64,000 bases of DNA from Oscheius onirici (Eukaryota > Nematoda > Chromadorea > Rhabditida > Rhabditidae), in NCBI GenBank assembly GCA_932521025.1, contig OW051473.1:2294001-2358000 (forward strand), written 5' to 3'. Each line of letters begins with the position of its first letter. The stretch's first letter is position 1. Both the position numbers and the translations under genes were made by a program. The notes below the pieces were generated by a model. The model saw only the letters and a program-made list of their open reading frames with translations, was not told the origin of the DNA and did not search any database. Positions 44,241 to 57,342 of this stretch are shown piece by piece.

Positions 44241-47200
44241 TGTCGCAGTGACAAGGGCCCTTATTTGCATATGTCAGCCGCATATGAAACCTAGACTATA
44301 GAGAAAAGACCGGTGCAAACAAGACTCGTTGACCGGGAGGCGAACAGGATCACGAAAAGCCACATTCAAAGGCTTTCAACTGAGTAAAAGGCGTGACTGA
44401 AAAGTCATGAGACTTTTCTTTACTGCCAACTTTTCCGTAGAGACATGCTGACTTGCACTACCAATAACTGATGTAGTTGACTCAAGCATAATCGCTGTCC
44501 TGACAAATTGCAAATGACTCCGGCGAATGCACCGCGTTGATTCTCTTTTTTTTGCTCCGAGGTTGCTATTCTATTCAAAATTTGGAATTTGGTAGAACAG
44601 CTTCTTTCAGAGATGATCTTCTGTCTCTTAAACTTTTGTTGTTCGCTAAAGATAGAGCAAGGATGTAGGACGCATTTCTGAAACTTTGTCGTTTCCGTAT
44701 AGAAAAGTTCTCACTTGTCTTTCCCGGCGCAGGACATCACATAGTTTCGTTATTAAATTATATTTTCCGAAAAGATCCAATCTGCTTAGTTCCTGAGGCT
44801 GTTTGAAAGCGAATTACTTTAGGCAAGGAAAGCCTAGTCATTCAGTATCTCCATTATCGTGAAAGGAAAGTTGTTTAAAAATCGGAAAAAATGCTTTGGG
44901 TTCACTCCATCTGGTATCAATTAATTACTCATCTGGAGCACGGATTAGATCAAGTGTAAATCTTCTGAAGAGGGTGTTGACAGAATCTTTTATGCATATA
45001 GCCGATCCTTTTGTCAATTCTTGCTGCAAACACTGTGTCGTTGTAAAAGTAACCCTGAAAGACACAGTATTGGATATATAGATGAATCGGTTACCCACCC
45101 AGAAGTCTATTTCTTCCCAGCGATTCTTTGCTTTTTAATCCTGTCATACATTTTTGAGCCCAGAGCGCGACGCACAATTTGTATAGCTTTTTACCCACCA
45201 CGAGTGTAGGTTTGGGCAATAATCCCGACCTCCTTTTCGGTCACGAAATTTTGACGTTTTCAAAACATTTGTGTACACGCCATGTCGAAGTTTTCGTCTA
45301 TCCATTCCTTGTGCTTGAAAGCTGTGAACACTGCTGTCTCTAACTAGATCTGTTCTGTCCTTGGCCACTTTCCAATTAGAGTGTCTTCTGAGATTTCAAA
45401 CGAAAAAACCCAAGATAATTCGGTTTCCACTTGACGAGAACAGCTTTTTAATTGGACTTCCTCTGCCCTTGTTAAAGTTTGATGCAAATAAGGGCTTTGA
45501 ACAGAAGCGAAGGAAAGATTCTGAGTTGAACAAAAGTAATGCTTTCAAGGCTCGGTGATAAAGCATCCGGATATTAGAAAACATCAATTTCAGTGTTTCT
45601 GTCACAACACTCCTTAATTATAGTAAAAAAAATTTCACGATAATTTTCAAAAAATTCCATTAAATATCATCAGAATTTTGTCGTCCTAAAGAACCCTGTG
45701 TCTAAAGCTTGGAGCTCTGACGTTTCTTCAAAGTTCTGTTTACAGCGTTGACATAGACAAACGTCTCTTTTCTCCTCCCAAGATCAAAAAGCTTAAGTTC
45801 TTAAATTAGCCCTTTCTCATTCTTTTCCTCTTGAATCCAACTTATTTTTCTTCGATTTTTGGTCACAGTGTTGTTTGCATTTCCGTCAATTTTGATCACC
45901 TAGCAATTGTCACAATTGAGTCATCCGAGGAAGTTGAGGTGTAAAAATTTGAGTGGTTATATTTTGACGGCTTGCGGGTGGGACTCAACTTTGGCGAAAA
46001 AGATCGTTGGAGCCACATGCAGGTCGTAATTTTGCTTCAAAGCCCTAAAATTAGTAGATTTCTCTCCACTTTTACAGAGCAAATATAGCCTGCAACTGTT
46101 GTGCTACATTTTTGAAATGTTCGCTTTTGGTCAAGGTTCACCGATTTAGGAAGCAGTGAGCTACACTTAAGCCGATACTCCAGTTTTTTCAACGTTCTTC
46201 ACACTTTTAGCTCTGCAGTTGCTTCAACGTAGCCCTCAAAAATGTGAATTATTACCAGAGCTCCAGGCAATTTATCAATTTAACAGCTTCTCAAAGAGTC
46301 GTACATTCACTTACAGAAGTTCGCATGAGCAAGAAGATATCCTTGGGAATTATTCACTAGAGATCATGGAACAGAGACAAAATGTGAATGTTGCCATTTG
46401 AACGAGTTTAGGATGTCACAATTGCGTGTTTAGCTGCTTTCCTGCTTTCTTCTATGGTTTTCCAAAAACAAGATTTCAACATGGTCCTTTTGGCTTGTTT
46501 CTTAAAACTCAGTAACTCGAGTAATCAAACTCCTGGATATTGTAAAGTTTGCAATCAGTGGAAAAGTTTATTCAGCATAAGGCCAGAGATAACAGTAGTC
46601 TCTAAAATAATATGAAGAAAATTTTAGCGGCTTGAAAAATCGAAACACGGGTATTGTTCTGAAATATTTCTCAATCGTTTTCAGTGATTTCAGATTGAGC
46701 ATGTGTGTATTGCCTGAAGGCCACGCCCAACAGAGAGGACCCTCCCACGTTGCACTTCACCCTCTCAGCCAGTTCATAATTTATTAAGATTCTCTGTCTT
46801 TTCACTTTTTAGGTGGAACATGCCCTTGCTGGGAGTTATAGAAAAAGCCGTATTCTCACATTTTTCAAGTTTTCAAAACTGAATATCTAATTTTGTCTCG
46901 TTTTGAACCTCTCAAATGCGAGCAAGTTCACTATGTCTGAGTTTCAGTACTGTTAAAGAATGTGAGAAAGTCTTCCTTGTTTATTGAAGTTTGTCTTTCT
47001 AGAACAGCTGTTTCGCCAGAATCAAGCAAATTTTGATAATTGAGACAGTAGGCTGCTGAGCACAAGCAGAAACAATCAAATGTTTCTCTCATTTTGCTTC
47101 AGCTGGAGCCCTATTCTTTGCAATTTTTTTTATGGCTCGTCACAAGCCGAGTCAGGTGTCGATCTCAACAATTAGGATCTGATAGATGAAGCCGCGGCCA

Positions 47201-47878
47201 CGTTAAAAAGTTCTTTCACTCGGACTGGGTGGGTCCCCACGAGTCTATTATAATCGAACAGCTTCTGAATCATGTTTTGGCAAAAAGTAAAAGACTATCA
47301 GGCTGTTCCATCGCTCTTACCCTTTTGACACTCGAGTTAACGGAGATTTTGACGGATGTGCTATCAGCAATAATCGCTGGCAGCAGGTTGCCTAAAAACA
47401 CAAGATTGTGAAGAGGTCAGAGATTTCGTCTATATTCCGAGGCTGACCAGTCTGACGGAATTTATCCGCGACAGCATAACGAACACCTTTTGTGCAAAGT
47501 CAATCGCAACCGAATTCAACTCATAATTATAGGTTGTCCTGTAGCGAAAGTCGAGAATTGTCGTCAATCTGGAGAAGTTTCTTTTATATGTTCTCCCACT
47601 AGTTACAGCTGCTGGGGATGCCAGTAGATGGTTTGCTTGATCTCAGCCACTTTTTACACATTGACCCCGTCCCCGCCGGCTATTATTCCTCTGGCCACTT
47701 TTTATACCCTCTCGATAATCTGTCAAATGCAGCTCCTTCCATCGGCACCTCCTAAAGACCACACGTGTTGCTGTTGTTTGGGCCCATCTGAGCTCATCCC
47801 GAACCTCATAATCACCTCCTCTCGATGTTTACCCTTGCCACCGTCTGTTATTCTTGAGCTCATGAAACTTTAATCGCA
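44241..47878. other. Large gene-poor stretch upstream of the K2P channel
   Basis: 3.6 kb, AT-rich, with short T-runs. No exon chain on either strand was found. It is likely regulatory space for the downstream channel gene, but I see no specific site I can name. Confidence 0.4.
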
Positions 47879-50800
47879 ATGATAGGTTTCTTCAAATACA
47901 CTTACAGAGTCTCGATGTTTCACCTCTACCGACGAATAAAATGGCTCTATCAGAATTTTCAAGTCAGTGCATGGCTGCCTTTTGCCATTCTCGTTACCTA
48001 TACCCTAATAGGAGCGTGCATTTTCCGAGCAGTTGAACGAGAAAACGACCAGAGACAGAGGTTATTCTATCGTAACCAGACCGAATACGCTCTGGACCAG
48101 GTAAATTATTCTTACAGTGAGCAAAGACTTTCAATTCTAGGTAGTAGAGAGAATGGTAGAACTGAAATGCGACGATCATGCAATAAAAGCGAACAGAAGC
48201 CTCCAGGTAAGAAGCAGTTTTTTAAAGATGAATGTAGGTTTAGCTGCAACATGCAAAAGATGCCATGATTTGGATGTTTGAGCATCTGAACCTGACGGAA
48301 GTGTTGGACGAACGTACGCAGGACACGCCGTGGGACTGGCTGGGAGCCATGTTCTATGCCGGTCAACTTTATACGACGATAGGTTCGTAAGTCCAAAGGG
48401 CGAGCAGACGCCACTTTCGAAAAAAAATTAGACGAAGCTAATTAGTGAAGATTGCGATTGAACAAAAAAGAGACGGCTTGCAGAGAACATCGGGATCGAA
48501 CTAATTTAAAATAATTGCACATTTTCAGGTTACGGTTATCCTACCACAAAGACCACCTACGGAAGAGTGGCAAGCATCTTCTATATTCTCTTTGGCATAC
48601 CAATGTTCCTTCTAATATTGAAGGTAAGAAGAGACGGACAGGCTAATCGGCCAGAACGAGAACTAGGTCATTCTCCCCTCAGTGTCCAGCGGGCACTGCG
48701 GGAGAGGCGACGTCTTATCGGGGAGAGTGTTCGCTCAACACGGCCGAGTGGTCTAGTGGTATGATTCTCGCTTTGGGTGCGAGAGGTCCCGGTTTCGATC
48801 ACCGGCTCGGCCCTACATTTTGCTTTTTGTTGCACGTTTTCGTGTCGTTCTTTAAAACGCCCGACGTGTTTTTAGGACTTGAAACTTGCTTCACCGGATT
48901 CAGCGTAAACAGTTACACCAGTTCAATTTCAAATTAAAAAGAGGAAAATTGTAAAAACTGTGTGAAGTCCAAAACATCGCGTTTCCACAGTGGTCGAAGA
49001 TTGTCCTCTTTTGCCGATAATTTCAGCGCGTTTTTCGCCCCCAATTTTGAAAATAAGAAGATTAATATCGTTAAACCTGGACACACAAGTGTCACTGAAA
49101 ATTATTCAAGCGTTTTCAGGATATGGGTCGCATCATGTCTAGAGCTCTGCGAAAGCTCTACAAACGTCTCCGACAATCGAAGAGGAAAATAGAATCGACA
49201 TCTAAGAAAATCTTCCGAACGGGCCCTCTCGGAGAAAAAAGTGCCATAATAACCATAGCAGACATGGAAAAACAGGTGTTTCTGTCGTCATCTGTGCTGT
49301 TTAAAATAACATTTGACAGAACAAGGATAACGCAAAAAAGAATGCAGCTGACGCCTCGTTCCCGATATCTATTGCTCTTTGCATGTTGGTCTTCTGGATC
49401 CTCTTTTCAGCGACATTGCTGAATTTCTGGGAAACGGAATGGGGATACATGACTTCTGTTTACTTTTACTTTGTTTCTATCAGGTTCGAACGTTTTGAAG
49501 CTAAAATATGTTGGATTTTCAGTACCGTTGGTCTAGGTGATATTGTTTTTGATAATCCAGATATGATGATTTACAACTTTGGACTGATTCTTGTCGGATT
49601 GGCTCTGCTCTCTATGTGCTTCAATCTGATACAGGTCAGTTGTCGTCGATTCTCGTCCCCATAAATCCGCCACCACAACGTACTTCCAACGGGATGCTGC
49701 AAATCATTGCCAACTGCCTCGGCGTTGCAATTTGAAGACATTCCGAATCAAACACAATCACAAAATAGCAAAAAAACGTATTTTTTTTCAGACTGCTCTG
49801 GAGAAGCTATTCAACCGGTATAGAACGTTTTATTGGGTGTTTATTAAGAAAATCTAGGCTTTTGGACGAATACATCGAGGAAATTGAAAAGATGGCTCAA
49901 GAAGTGACAGTCAATGAAAGTTGTTTGGAAGAAGCCATGCCTTTGGAGTTTAAAATGACAGGTAGGTTCAGAGGCTCGTCTTTTTCTCACTTTATGCGAG
50001 TGATCAGCTATCAGCCCATTGTAACACATTGACCTCGTCGATCAGCACACGGACGCAGAGTAAATTAAATTCTTGAACTTTTCTGCTAGGAACTCTTTTG
50101 AACTCGTGGTGGTCTGCATAAGTCATGTGTCGCGTTCCTCTGGAGAAAAAATTGAAAAGAATGTAATCCCGAGTCGTCTTTTTAGGCAACCTACTGACAT
50201 TGCCAATCAAGCGTGTCACACACGAGTCTGGCTTCCTGGCCGAGGCTAAGGGATTCCTGGCCGGCAGGTAAATAACCTACTGGTCATTTATCAAACGAGT
50301 CTAGGATAGCCAACAAGGTTTTAACCAAAAGACTAGGGATGTCAGAAGATTCGGATTCTGCTGAGGATGAAGAAGTCGAAAGTGAGGAGACTCAACAGAC
50401 TCTCGATCATGATCCAGAGGCTCCAAAACCACCCACTGCACGAAGCATGAGCATTGCCACTAAAGGTAAAAACGAATTCGAAAGTGTACCTTGTTTTCAG
50501 TTTCTCGCGGCTCTATTCCAAAAGTTCGTAACTTTAACCATCGCCTACGCGGAAACGCTCGTCTACTAAATGCTGTTCGAACTCTGGAAAAGATCAAGCC
50601 GCAGAAAAATGACATGCGGTAAGTAAAGAGATGTAAAAACAAAAAATTCTGTTCAGTTCTATGATCTTCTCAAAATTTCTACAAAGTGAGAAACTTGGCG
50701 CTCTCGTGGATGACGAAAGCAAAAAGTCGAAAATGGTGACGACGTCCTGTCAAACGGAGCCGGATGAGACAGATAAGGTGAAGTGGAGAAAGAATGGAAA

Positions 50801-51661
50801 CTTTAAGCGAAAAGGTAAGAAATGAGAGAAGCACATGAAACCCTTTTTCAGAATCTTGCGCTTCCTTCACAACTATCGGAACAAACTCTGTCTTTGTCGA
50901 CGACGAATCACTTCTTTCTGCTGCTTACTGTGATTTAAAGGTAAAAAGACTAGTGTCTCTAAAATGAATTGATTCAGTTTGACTATAGTAGTGAGCCTCC
51001 ACTTGCGAGTCCACCAACTCAAGTAAGATCAACGCTATCAATATTGAAGGTACGGATGCGACTTCCAATTTGAAAAAGATTATTTTCGTCCAACTATTTT
51101 TTATAAACATTTTAACCAAAAAATAGCATTAAACCAGCTAATAATTCTCCTCGAAAACTCTGTTCAGCTCGAAGATGAAGAGCCTCTGCTTCCTAGCCGT
51201 CTTTCAACGGCTCTTGCCAACTGGACTCCTACTGTCTCGCCTTACAAGACGGCTCAATTACGAGTACAAACCAACTTGGCAGCTGTACACGAGGTACCTT
51301 CGCCTGTGCCTACTGTATCTTCACAAGTTACGTCTCCTTTGAGAAAATACCCCTCAGCTTCTGACATCAGGTTTGATAACAGTGCTCAGAAGTGTAAAAG
51401 TAAATTTTAGCAGCAGTAGCAAAACAGCGGACGATCATGATGGATTGGAGAAAGTTCGCCAGACTTGCGGACTACTTCCCAAAGATTTTGACGTGATGTC
51501 TAACAAGTGAGAAACTGTCTTTGTCGTTAAACATCATGCTGTTGAGATCAAACATGGCTGATTCGGGTTACGAACGGTCGCAACATGAAGATGCTGGAAA
51601 AACCAACATTGAATCTATCGCCGAAGACGGAGAACAAATGGAACAATCAACTTTCATTTAG
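47879..51661 (+). CDS. Two-pore-domain (TWK-type) potassium channel
   Basis: Forms background K+ channels in the plasma membrane as a dimer. ATG 47879. TM1 is [18 protein letters not shown], followed by an extracellular cap with N-glycosylation sites. The first pore has filter TTIGYG, split by an intron between ATA-G and GTTACGG, then TM2 ([19 protein letters not shown]). A basic M2-M3 linker ([16 protein letters not shown]) follows; TM3 is [17 protein letters not shown]. The second pore has filter TVGLGD, also split by an intron, and TM4 is [21 protein letters not shown] long cytosolic tail follows with acidic ([16 protein letters not shown]), proline-rich and Ser-rich segments, ending [12 protein letters not shown] at 51661. 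TIGYG and VGLGD are the standard K2P signatures. Intron 48624-49119 hosts a tRNA gene. Which TWK subfamily is not resolved. Confidence 0.9.
48742..48813 (+). tRNA. tRNA-Pro (anticodon UGG)
   Basis: Complete cloverleaf: acceptor GGCCGAG (48742-48748) pairs with CTCGGCC (48806-48812), discriminator C at 48813. The A box TGGTCTAGTGGTATG is canonical, the anticodon stem CTCGC/GCGAG encloses loop TTTGGGT (anticodon TGG), and the T arm is CCGGT-TTCGATC-ACCGG. It lies in sense orientation inside an intron of the K2P channel gene. All stems pair, so it should be functional. Confidence 0.97.
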
Positions 51662-53699
51662 ACTTTTTTCTTTAAACTAGTCTTTCTTTACTATTCTCCT
51701 ACTTTGTGATTGATATACAGGTTGTGATTATATCAATGTCGCTTTCTTTCTCAGAAATTCTATCCCAAAATGTCTATTGTACACTGTGTTTTAATGAAGC
51801 TTCAAATCTCTGGAAAGGTGCGGTAAAACAGTTAATCTGTAGGATTAGCCGATGTTTCCCTCGTAGGGAGCGTCAGAATAAGGAAACAATCGGGCGCTCC
51901 CCTTATTGACCCTACCGGTGTGCTCTTCTTTCTGCGCAGCTTCTCTCACAGTAGCCGCCGAATAAGATAAACATGGATATAGCCCGTATCATCCCTCACA
52001 AGGCGGCACGAGATATTCCAGCTGCTTTTGGCCAACTAGCAGAACTTACTGTATTGAGATCAAAATGTTTTGACTGATGACCTCGCTTCAATTGGTATTA
52101 AACTTTTTTTCCTACAGTATGATTTCTCAATTGCTTCATAACTATTGAACTTGCCACGGATTAAAGTAATGCTTAAGCGAGTAGTACGCAGCATCAAAAG
52201 ATATGGTCTCTGCGAGCAGAAAACATTCACAAGGGATTTCTCTATCACGTCGGCTTGGTGTAGAAAAAAAAACTTCTGACTTGACAATACAATTGAAGAG
52301 TAAGTCGAACGCTTTAGTTTGTCGCCACAAAAACATTTGGTTTCGATTATATTCCTGGTTATAACGGTTTCTGAACATGCTCTCCAGTGACAGTGGATAG
52401 CTTGACTCATTCGAAAGTGTTCGATTAACGTACTTCCAAGTACAAAGCAAGCACAGTGGAATCGGATGTCAAGTATATAATCCCTAACGTAAACAAGCAG
52501 CTATCAGTGGATATTCGGGCAAGGATGGTCTATTTGTAAAATACCGTATTCTTCTCGTTGCGTCAGAGCAAACATGAACTCGCGTGGCCTCCCACGTCCG
52601 TATACTCTGACAGTTTGGGAAACCTGATGCTCAGATGAGGAGGATTAGATGCTGGTAAAGAATGCGATTACAGGAAGTCGTTATGGGAGCGTTGTTTTCA
52701 ATAAAACAAACCAAAAAATTCTATGCTTTTGGACGTTTAAGCAAATTTTCACCTCAGGTTTGCCTAGCAAAGAGCTTCTAGATTTCTCTAAAGTTCTAGA
52801 GACAATTGCCCATTAAAGGTTACAAAAATGTACTGACTTGTGCCTTAGATCTGAAGTATTCAGAATTTCCTTCCCGAATTAATGTTTATAGATACATCTA
52901 CTAGTCAACGCAACAACGACTCTTCTCCGGAAGACTGTTCAAAGAATATATTGAATATCCTTTCTTTATCCTGACGGAGGTGTCAAACACGCTAGACCTT
53001 TCCATTCAGATGGTAACACGATCCCCGACGGACGTGTGGCCAGTCGTCGGATCTCCCAAAGCTTATCGACTTGTACAAAGATCAAACGGCATGTTGCAGG
53101 ATAGAAGTGTACCATCTTGAAACCAGTACTCGACTAGGAACGCCTTTCTCACCAATGAGCAAGAAAAACTGCCGACAAAGTGTTAAGCGGTCTTTGGCTG
53201 CGCGATCTTTGAAAAGATGGCGGATGAATCGGAAAAGGCAAGGAAGGACAAGGGGGATGAGAGCAACCGAGTCAAGATTTCTCAGTGGCAAAGGTGTTGT
53301 GAGTGACGATGAGAGGCCTTCTCCACGTGAGTGTCCTGCTGAGTGTCGCCGCGCCGCCACTTTCCTTGCCCGTTATCCTGCCCGACGATGGCTTTCATCT
53401 TTCTTCTTAACTGTATCAGAGAAACTCCTTTTCTTGTCTCTGTTTCAACTACTACTTTAGTTGAAACTTTTCCTCCCAACTGCAGTGTGCTCCACGTAAT
53501 CGTTCTATGGTTTACTTTTGGACATTTTTACTTTTTTTCATAAGTTACTGTTGTTCATCAAAAATGTTCCAGTAACGCAACCTAATTAGCTTTATAATGT
53601 GGGCGTTCAACTACTGTAGCCCCCTGGGCGTGTGTGCATACGGTAGTTGCGCATCGAAGGGGCGGAGCAGTTGGCCGTCAATTGCTCTCCAAGTCGAGT
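51662..53699. other. Intergenic region upstream of the homeobox gene
   Basis: No supported gene. At 53218 an ATG opens MADESEKARKDKGDESNR then a GT donor near 53289; this could be an upstream exon but has no proven partner. A GC-rich patch (GGGGCGGAGC) lies near 53660, 40 nt before the homeobox start. Confidence 0.4.
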
Positions 53700-56600
53700 A
53701 TGTTCAACGTACCGGCCCTTGTGGGCACTTCCAGCCCTTCCCCTGATATTCAGGATGCCCAGCTCACTACAGGAAGCCTTGCGGCACCTCCACAGGAGCC
53801 GAAGTAAGTTGATTTCATAGTTTTTGCACCTTGCACGAGCCTAACCACGTTTTATCAGAACATTCAGACCAGTCAAATGGGATACACAATCTGCAGCATT
53901 CCAAGCACCTGCAAGCTCATGGACTGAACATTTGCCTCTGTTAGCCGGTGAGTTTGGCTTTCTGCGTTTTGAACAAGTCTCGGCACTGATACCATGAAGA
54001 AGACTTACATAATACCGCCCACTTCTCACCTTCTATTGCTTATCACTTCAAACTTACCACATACTGATCTTGCGAATTCCTCCGTCTAACTCACCGTTTT
54101 TGTTACTAGTCATTATTAGAAGCAATCAGGTTGTTATTAATGAACGGTCTGTATAGTTGTAAAAATGTGAAATTGACTTTAAAATATGCTTTCGGGGTTA
54201 TTATTTTTGAGAAGCTCATTCGGTAAAGGCATAAATAGGCATATGCTTCCGGAACTAGCCGCATGATTGTTTAACCAAATGTTCTGAGGTGAAGCGGTTT
54301 TGCAAAACAAACCACTGAGGTTTGCCTGGGATAGGTACAGTGGACAATAGCAAGCTTCAACCACAAGAGACGGATACCCAAGTACCCAATATACGTCTGG
54401 CCACAGTTTTGTAGCGGTAACGGATAGATGTTACTAACAACTAACAACGCTAAAGCGTAGTTTTCACAGTTACTTTTGAAGACTGTCTGATTCCCTCAAT
54501 GTACGCCACATGAAATACTACTGTTTTGCTATATTTCTCCCACTAACACCAAACTTTTCTGAGCAATGCTTGTTTTAATCCGATTTCATCAGAGAATCTC
54601 TTGTTTTATGTTTAAGCGTTTTCAAACGGTTACGTAGTTTTTTTTTCTAAAAGGCGTGTTTCACAAAATTATATGTAATTATACTTATGGTTGTTTTTGT
54701 TATTCTCAAAGAAAAGTCCTATTGTTCTGCCGGGAACACTGTTTTATCTGCAAATCAGTTCAATGTTTCGAAAACGCCTGCAGAAACACGTGGGTGAATC
54801 GGAAGCTGTCAAAATGTTTAGTCTGAGCTGTCAATGATTCGCGTAACCACACAAAAGTCGAGAGCTTTGGCACTGATTCCACTCAACAGTCACAATGAAA
54901 TCCCACCTATGTTCAAGAGCGGCCACTTCTGGTGCCGATTTCGACGCTCAGACAAATTCTATTCATTTTTTAAAGAGCCTTACAGCTTCAGAAGAAGAGA
55001 CTGCTGATAGTAGGTTCTCTTGTTTTAACAGTAGCATTGTCTAATTCCTACCTCTATTAATTTTGTAATAGTTTAATAGTTTCTTTTCTTCATTATATAC
55101 TTTTGACACAGCTTACATTTTTAGTCAACTGTGTAGCCTTTGCGACTTTCCCATAATCGGAAGTGTTGTCATTTGGGACGAGAGATTACTCAGCTAATAT
55201 GGATAAGGACCGGGGGTGGTTGCCGACTGTGTGTTGTCTACAGTAGCCAAAGCCTCATCCCAATGCGCGCTATTTCGTCGCTCGTGTTGTTTGCATTACA
55301 TTCTCTTATGTTCACGAACACACACAAACAGTGGCTTCGCCGAGCCAAGCCGCCGTTATCTGCGTGTATCCTTTGAGATAACTGATAAGCGCAGGGGACC
55401 CTTAAACAAACGGACACAAAATGTGATCCGACGGATCAATTTTTATTTAACGTCAAGAATGAAGCTCAATATTCAAAAAACCATGGCGCAGATCTCTAAA
55501 GGAAATGATTTGATTGACCACTTTTTTGTCATTTTAGCGAAACAAATTGCGGGCTTGAATTCTACGTGAACCATGCTGCGATGTTGATTCTCGAAAATCA
55601 CGGTTTATCAAGTTGATCTCACACCTGGTGCTCTTCCGAACAACGAACGGTCCGTGAACGCAGCACGTTGTTATCTGAGAAGAGCTTGCAAACATAAGTC
55701 AAGTGGCTATCACAATACGCGCGGTGCAAAGTGATACTATAGAGATGCTCTGAGCCGTTCTTCTTCGGTACAAGTTCTGCAAGCCAAGCTTGATATCGGC
55801 AATATTTTTTAGATCAAGATAGGCGGTCAGAACTCATTTTATTGCGCTTTCAAAGCCAAATTCTTGGTATGGCCAAGATTTGAAATGCCAAAGAAAACTG
55901 GGGTTGATTTGGGTTTCAACTCAAAATCTGTCTTTCAGGTTACTCGGCTACTCCAACCTTCAGTTTGGATCAAAATGGCTCAGCGTATTCATACGATGCA
56001 ACAAACTACTTTCAGACAGGGAACTTGACATCGCCAGGTGAGATAATGGTACAGCTCGTATAAGACAGTTGCAGGTACCTCAATGTACTCTCTCCCTCCT
56101 GCTGACCCTTTTCAACGAACAGATATGCTCCTGAGCACGGAAGAGGATAAGCCGCTTGGTGACAAGAGCAGGTAATCGAGCAGACAAATTCGAAAAATCA
56201 ACGTCTTGCAGTACCAAAGCAGATGACGATGACGAGGCTGTGGATGAAGAATACGGTGACGAAGAAGATGAAGGCGGCAAGAAAAAGAAGAAGAAGAGGC
56301 GTGTCCTTTTCACCAAAGCTCAGACTTACGAACTTGAGAGAAGGTTTCGGATTCAGCGGTATCTCAGTGCACCAGAGAGGGAAACTCTTGCCATGCAAAT
56401 ACGACTAACTCCCACTCAAGTTAAGATCTGGTTCCAAAATCACAGGTACTTTCAACATTGATTGAAAAAAATACAAAAAGTATAGATACAAGACCAAAAA
56501 AACCATGCAGGAGAAAGGAATCAATCCCAATATTCTCGGCGTTCCAGCAGCGAACTCTTTTGCCTCTCCGGCAACGGCTGCTTTTTCTGCAAGAAGTTTC

Positions 56601-56855
56601 CGAATGCCGTTGATGACAAATCTTCCATTGCCAGTCTCCGTTCGGGACACTAAAAATTGTGCTGCTGATCCGACAGGTTTTGGTGCAGCGTTCGGAGCAT
56701 CAGCCAACGGGTATGAGCAGCATATGGTGCTTTAACGCAGAAATTTTAGGTATCTATCTGCTTCAACTGGCTACCTTCCTCAGACGGGATATCTTGCCTC
56801 TCAAGCGCCGCCAACTACCACCTACATGAACATGACAAATCCACCTTGGTGGTAG
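53700..56855 (+). CDS. ceh-22: NK-2 class homeodomain transcription factor, CEH-22-like
   Basis: DNA-binding regulator; C. elegans CEH-22 drives pharyngeal muscle genes. ATG 53700 gives [20 protein letters not shown], an N-terminus recalling the MFN start of CEH-22. Exon 2 (from 53859) reads [21 protein letters not shown] 2-kb intron (about 53951-55935) follows, then [20 protein letters not shown] and [19 protein letters not shown], and a highly acidic run ([19 protein letters not shown]) next to KKKKKKRR. The homeodomain reads [39 protein letters not shown] and [14 protein letters not shown]. Tyr-54 after QNHR is diagnostic of the NK-2 class, and an intron splits NHR|YK. The Ala/Ser/Gly-rich C-terminus ends in NPPWW. 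No TN (Eh1-like) motif seen. The family is sure; orthology to ceh-22 is likely but not proven. Confidence 0.88.
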
Positions 56856-56946
56856 TCGATATCTTTAAAATTCCTCCCTCCTTCAGTTTTGCTCAATGAA
56901 ATATATATCGAAATCTTGTGAATTTTATGTGTCATAGTAAATCTCA

Positions 56947-56952
56947 AATAAA
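56947..56952 (+). other. Poly(A) signal of the NK-2 homeobox gene
   Basis: AATAAA 92 nt after the homeobox stop codon. Confidence 0.6.
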
Positions 56953-57083
56953 ACTTTTAGAATCATATTCAAGAATCCCTGATTTGTAGATCCGAAACCC
57001 CCTTTGTAAGCTTCTTTTAATGGCACACGAACCAGGTAGTAGAACCATTTTTATTAAGAATTCATTCAGTCTGAGGTGAACTT

Positions 57084-57342
57084 TTAGATGTAAAGCCAAG
57101 GCTGGGGACACAGTCCACATGAACGAGGACAGATTTGACGAAGAATAGAACGCGAGGAGAATTTGGAACAGTATCCGGCTTCTGCCCAACGCCTGCATCT
57201 GTAAAACTATTGTAGTGGAGAAGGCAGAACTAACTCACGCAAACTTGTTCTGAACATCTTCGCACATGGCGTCAACAAGAATCAGAAAAGAGATGAAAAA
57301 TAAGAGACGGCACATGGCGGCGACTGACACGCTGGCTGTCAT
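57084..57342 (-). CDS. Single-domain ShKT secreted protein
   Basis: ATG 57342 (MTASVSVAAMCRLLFFISFL) opens a signal peptide ending near ILVDA. A later in-frame ATG (MCRLLFF) is an alternative start. One short intron separates the mature exon: CEDVQNKFACRRWAEAGYC, then SILRQICPRSCGLC, stop at 57084. The six cysteines with C-x3-C-x2-C at the end define one ShKT (SXC) domain, common in nematode secreted proteins and in tyrosinase/astacin tails. Here nothing else is attached, so it is a free-standing domain. No role can be assigned from sequence. Confidence 0.8.

Noticed and set aside
53071-53460. 129-codon open frame with many Arg and Ser upstream of the homeobox gene
   Set aside because: No splice or homology support; the alternative frame MADESEKARKDKGDESNR is equally plausible, so neither was called.
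55216-55570. Third SINE copy on the minus strand (CTTGGCTCGGCGAAGCCAC)
   Set aside because: Only a short GC-rich segment resembles the SINE body; no tRNA-like head found.
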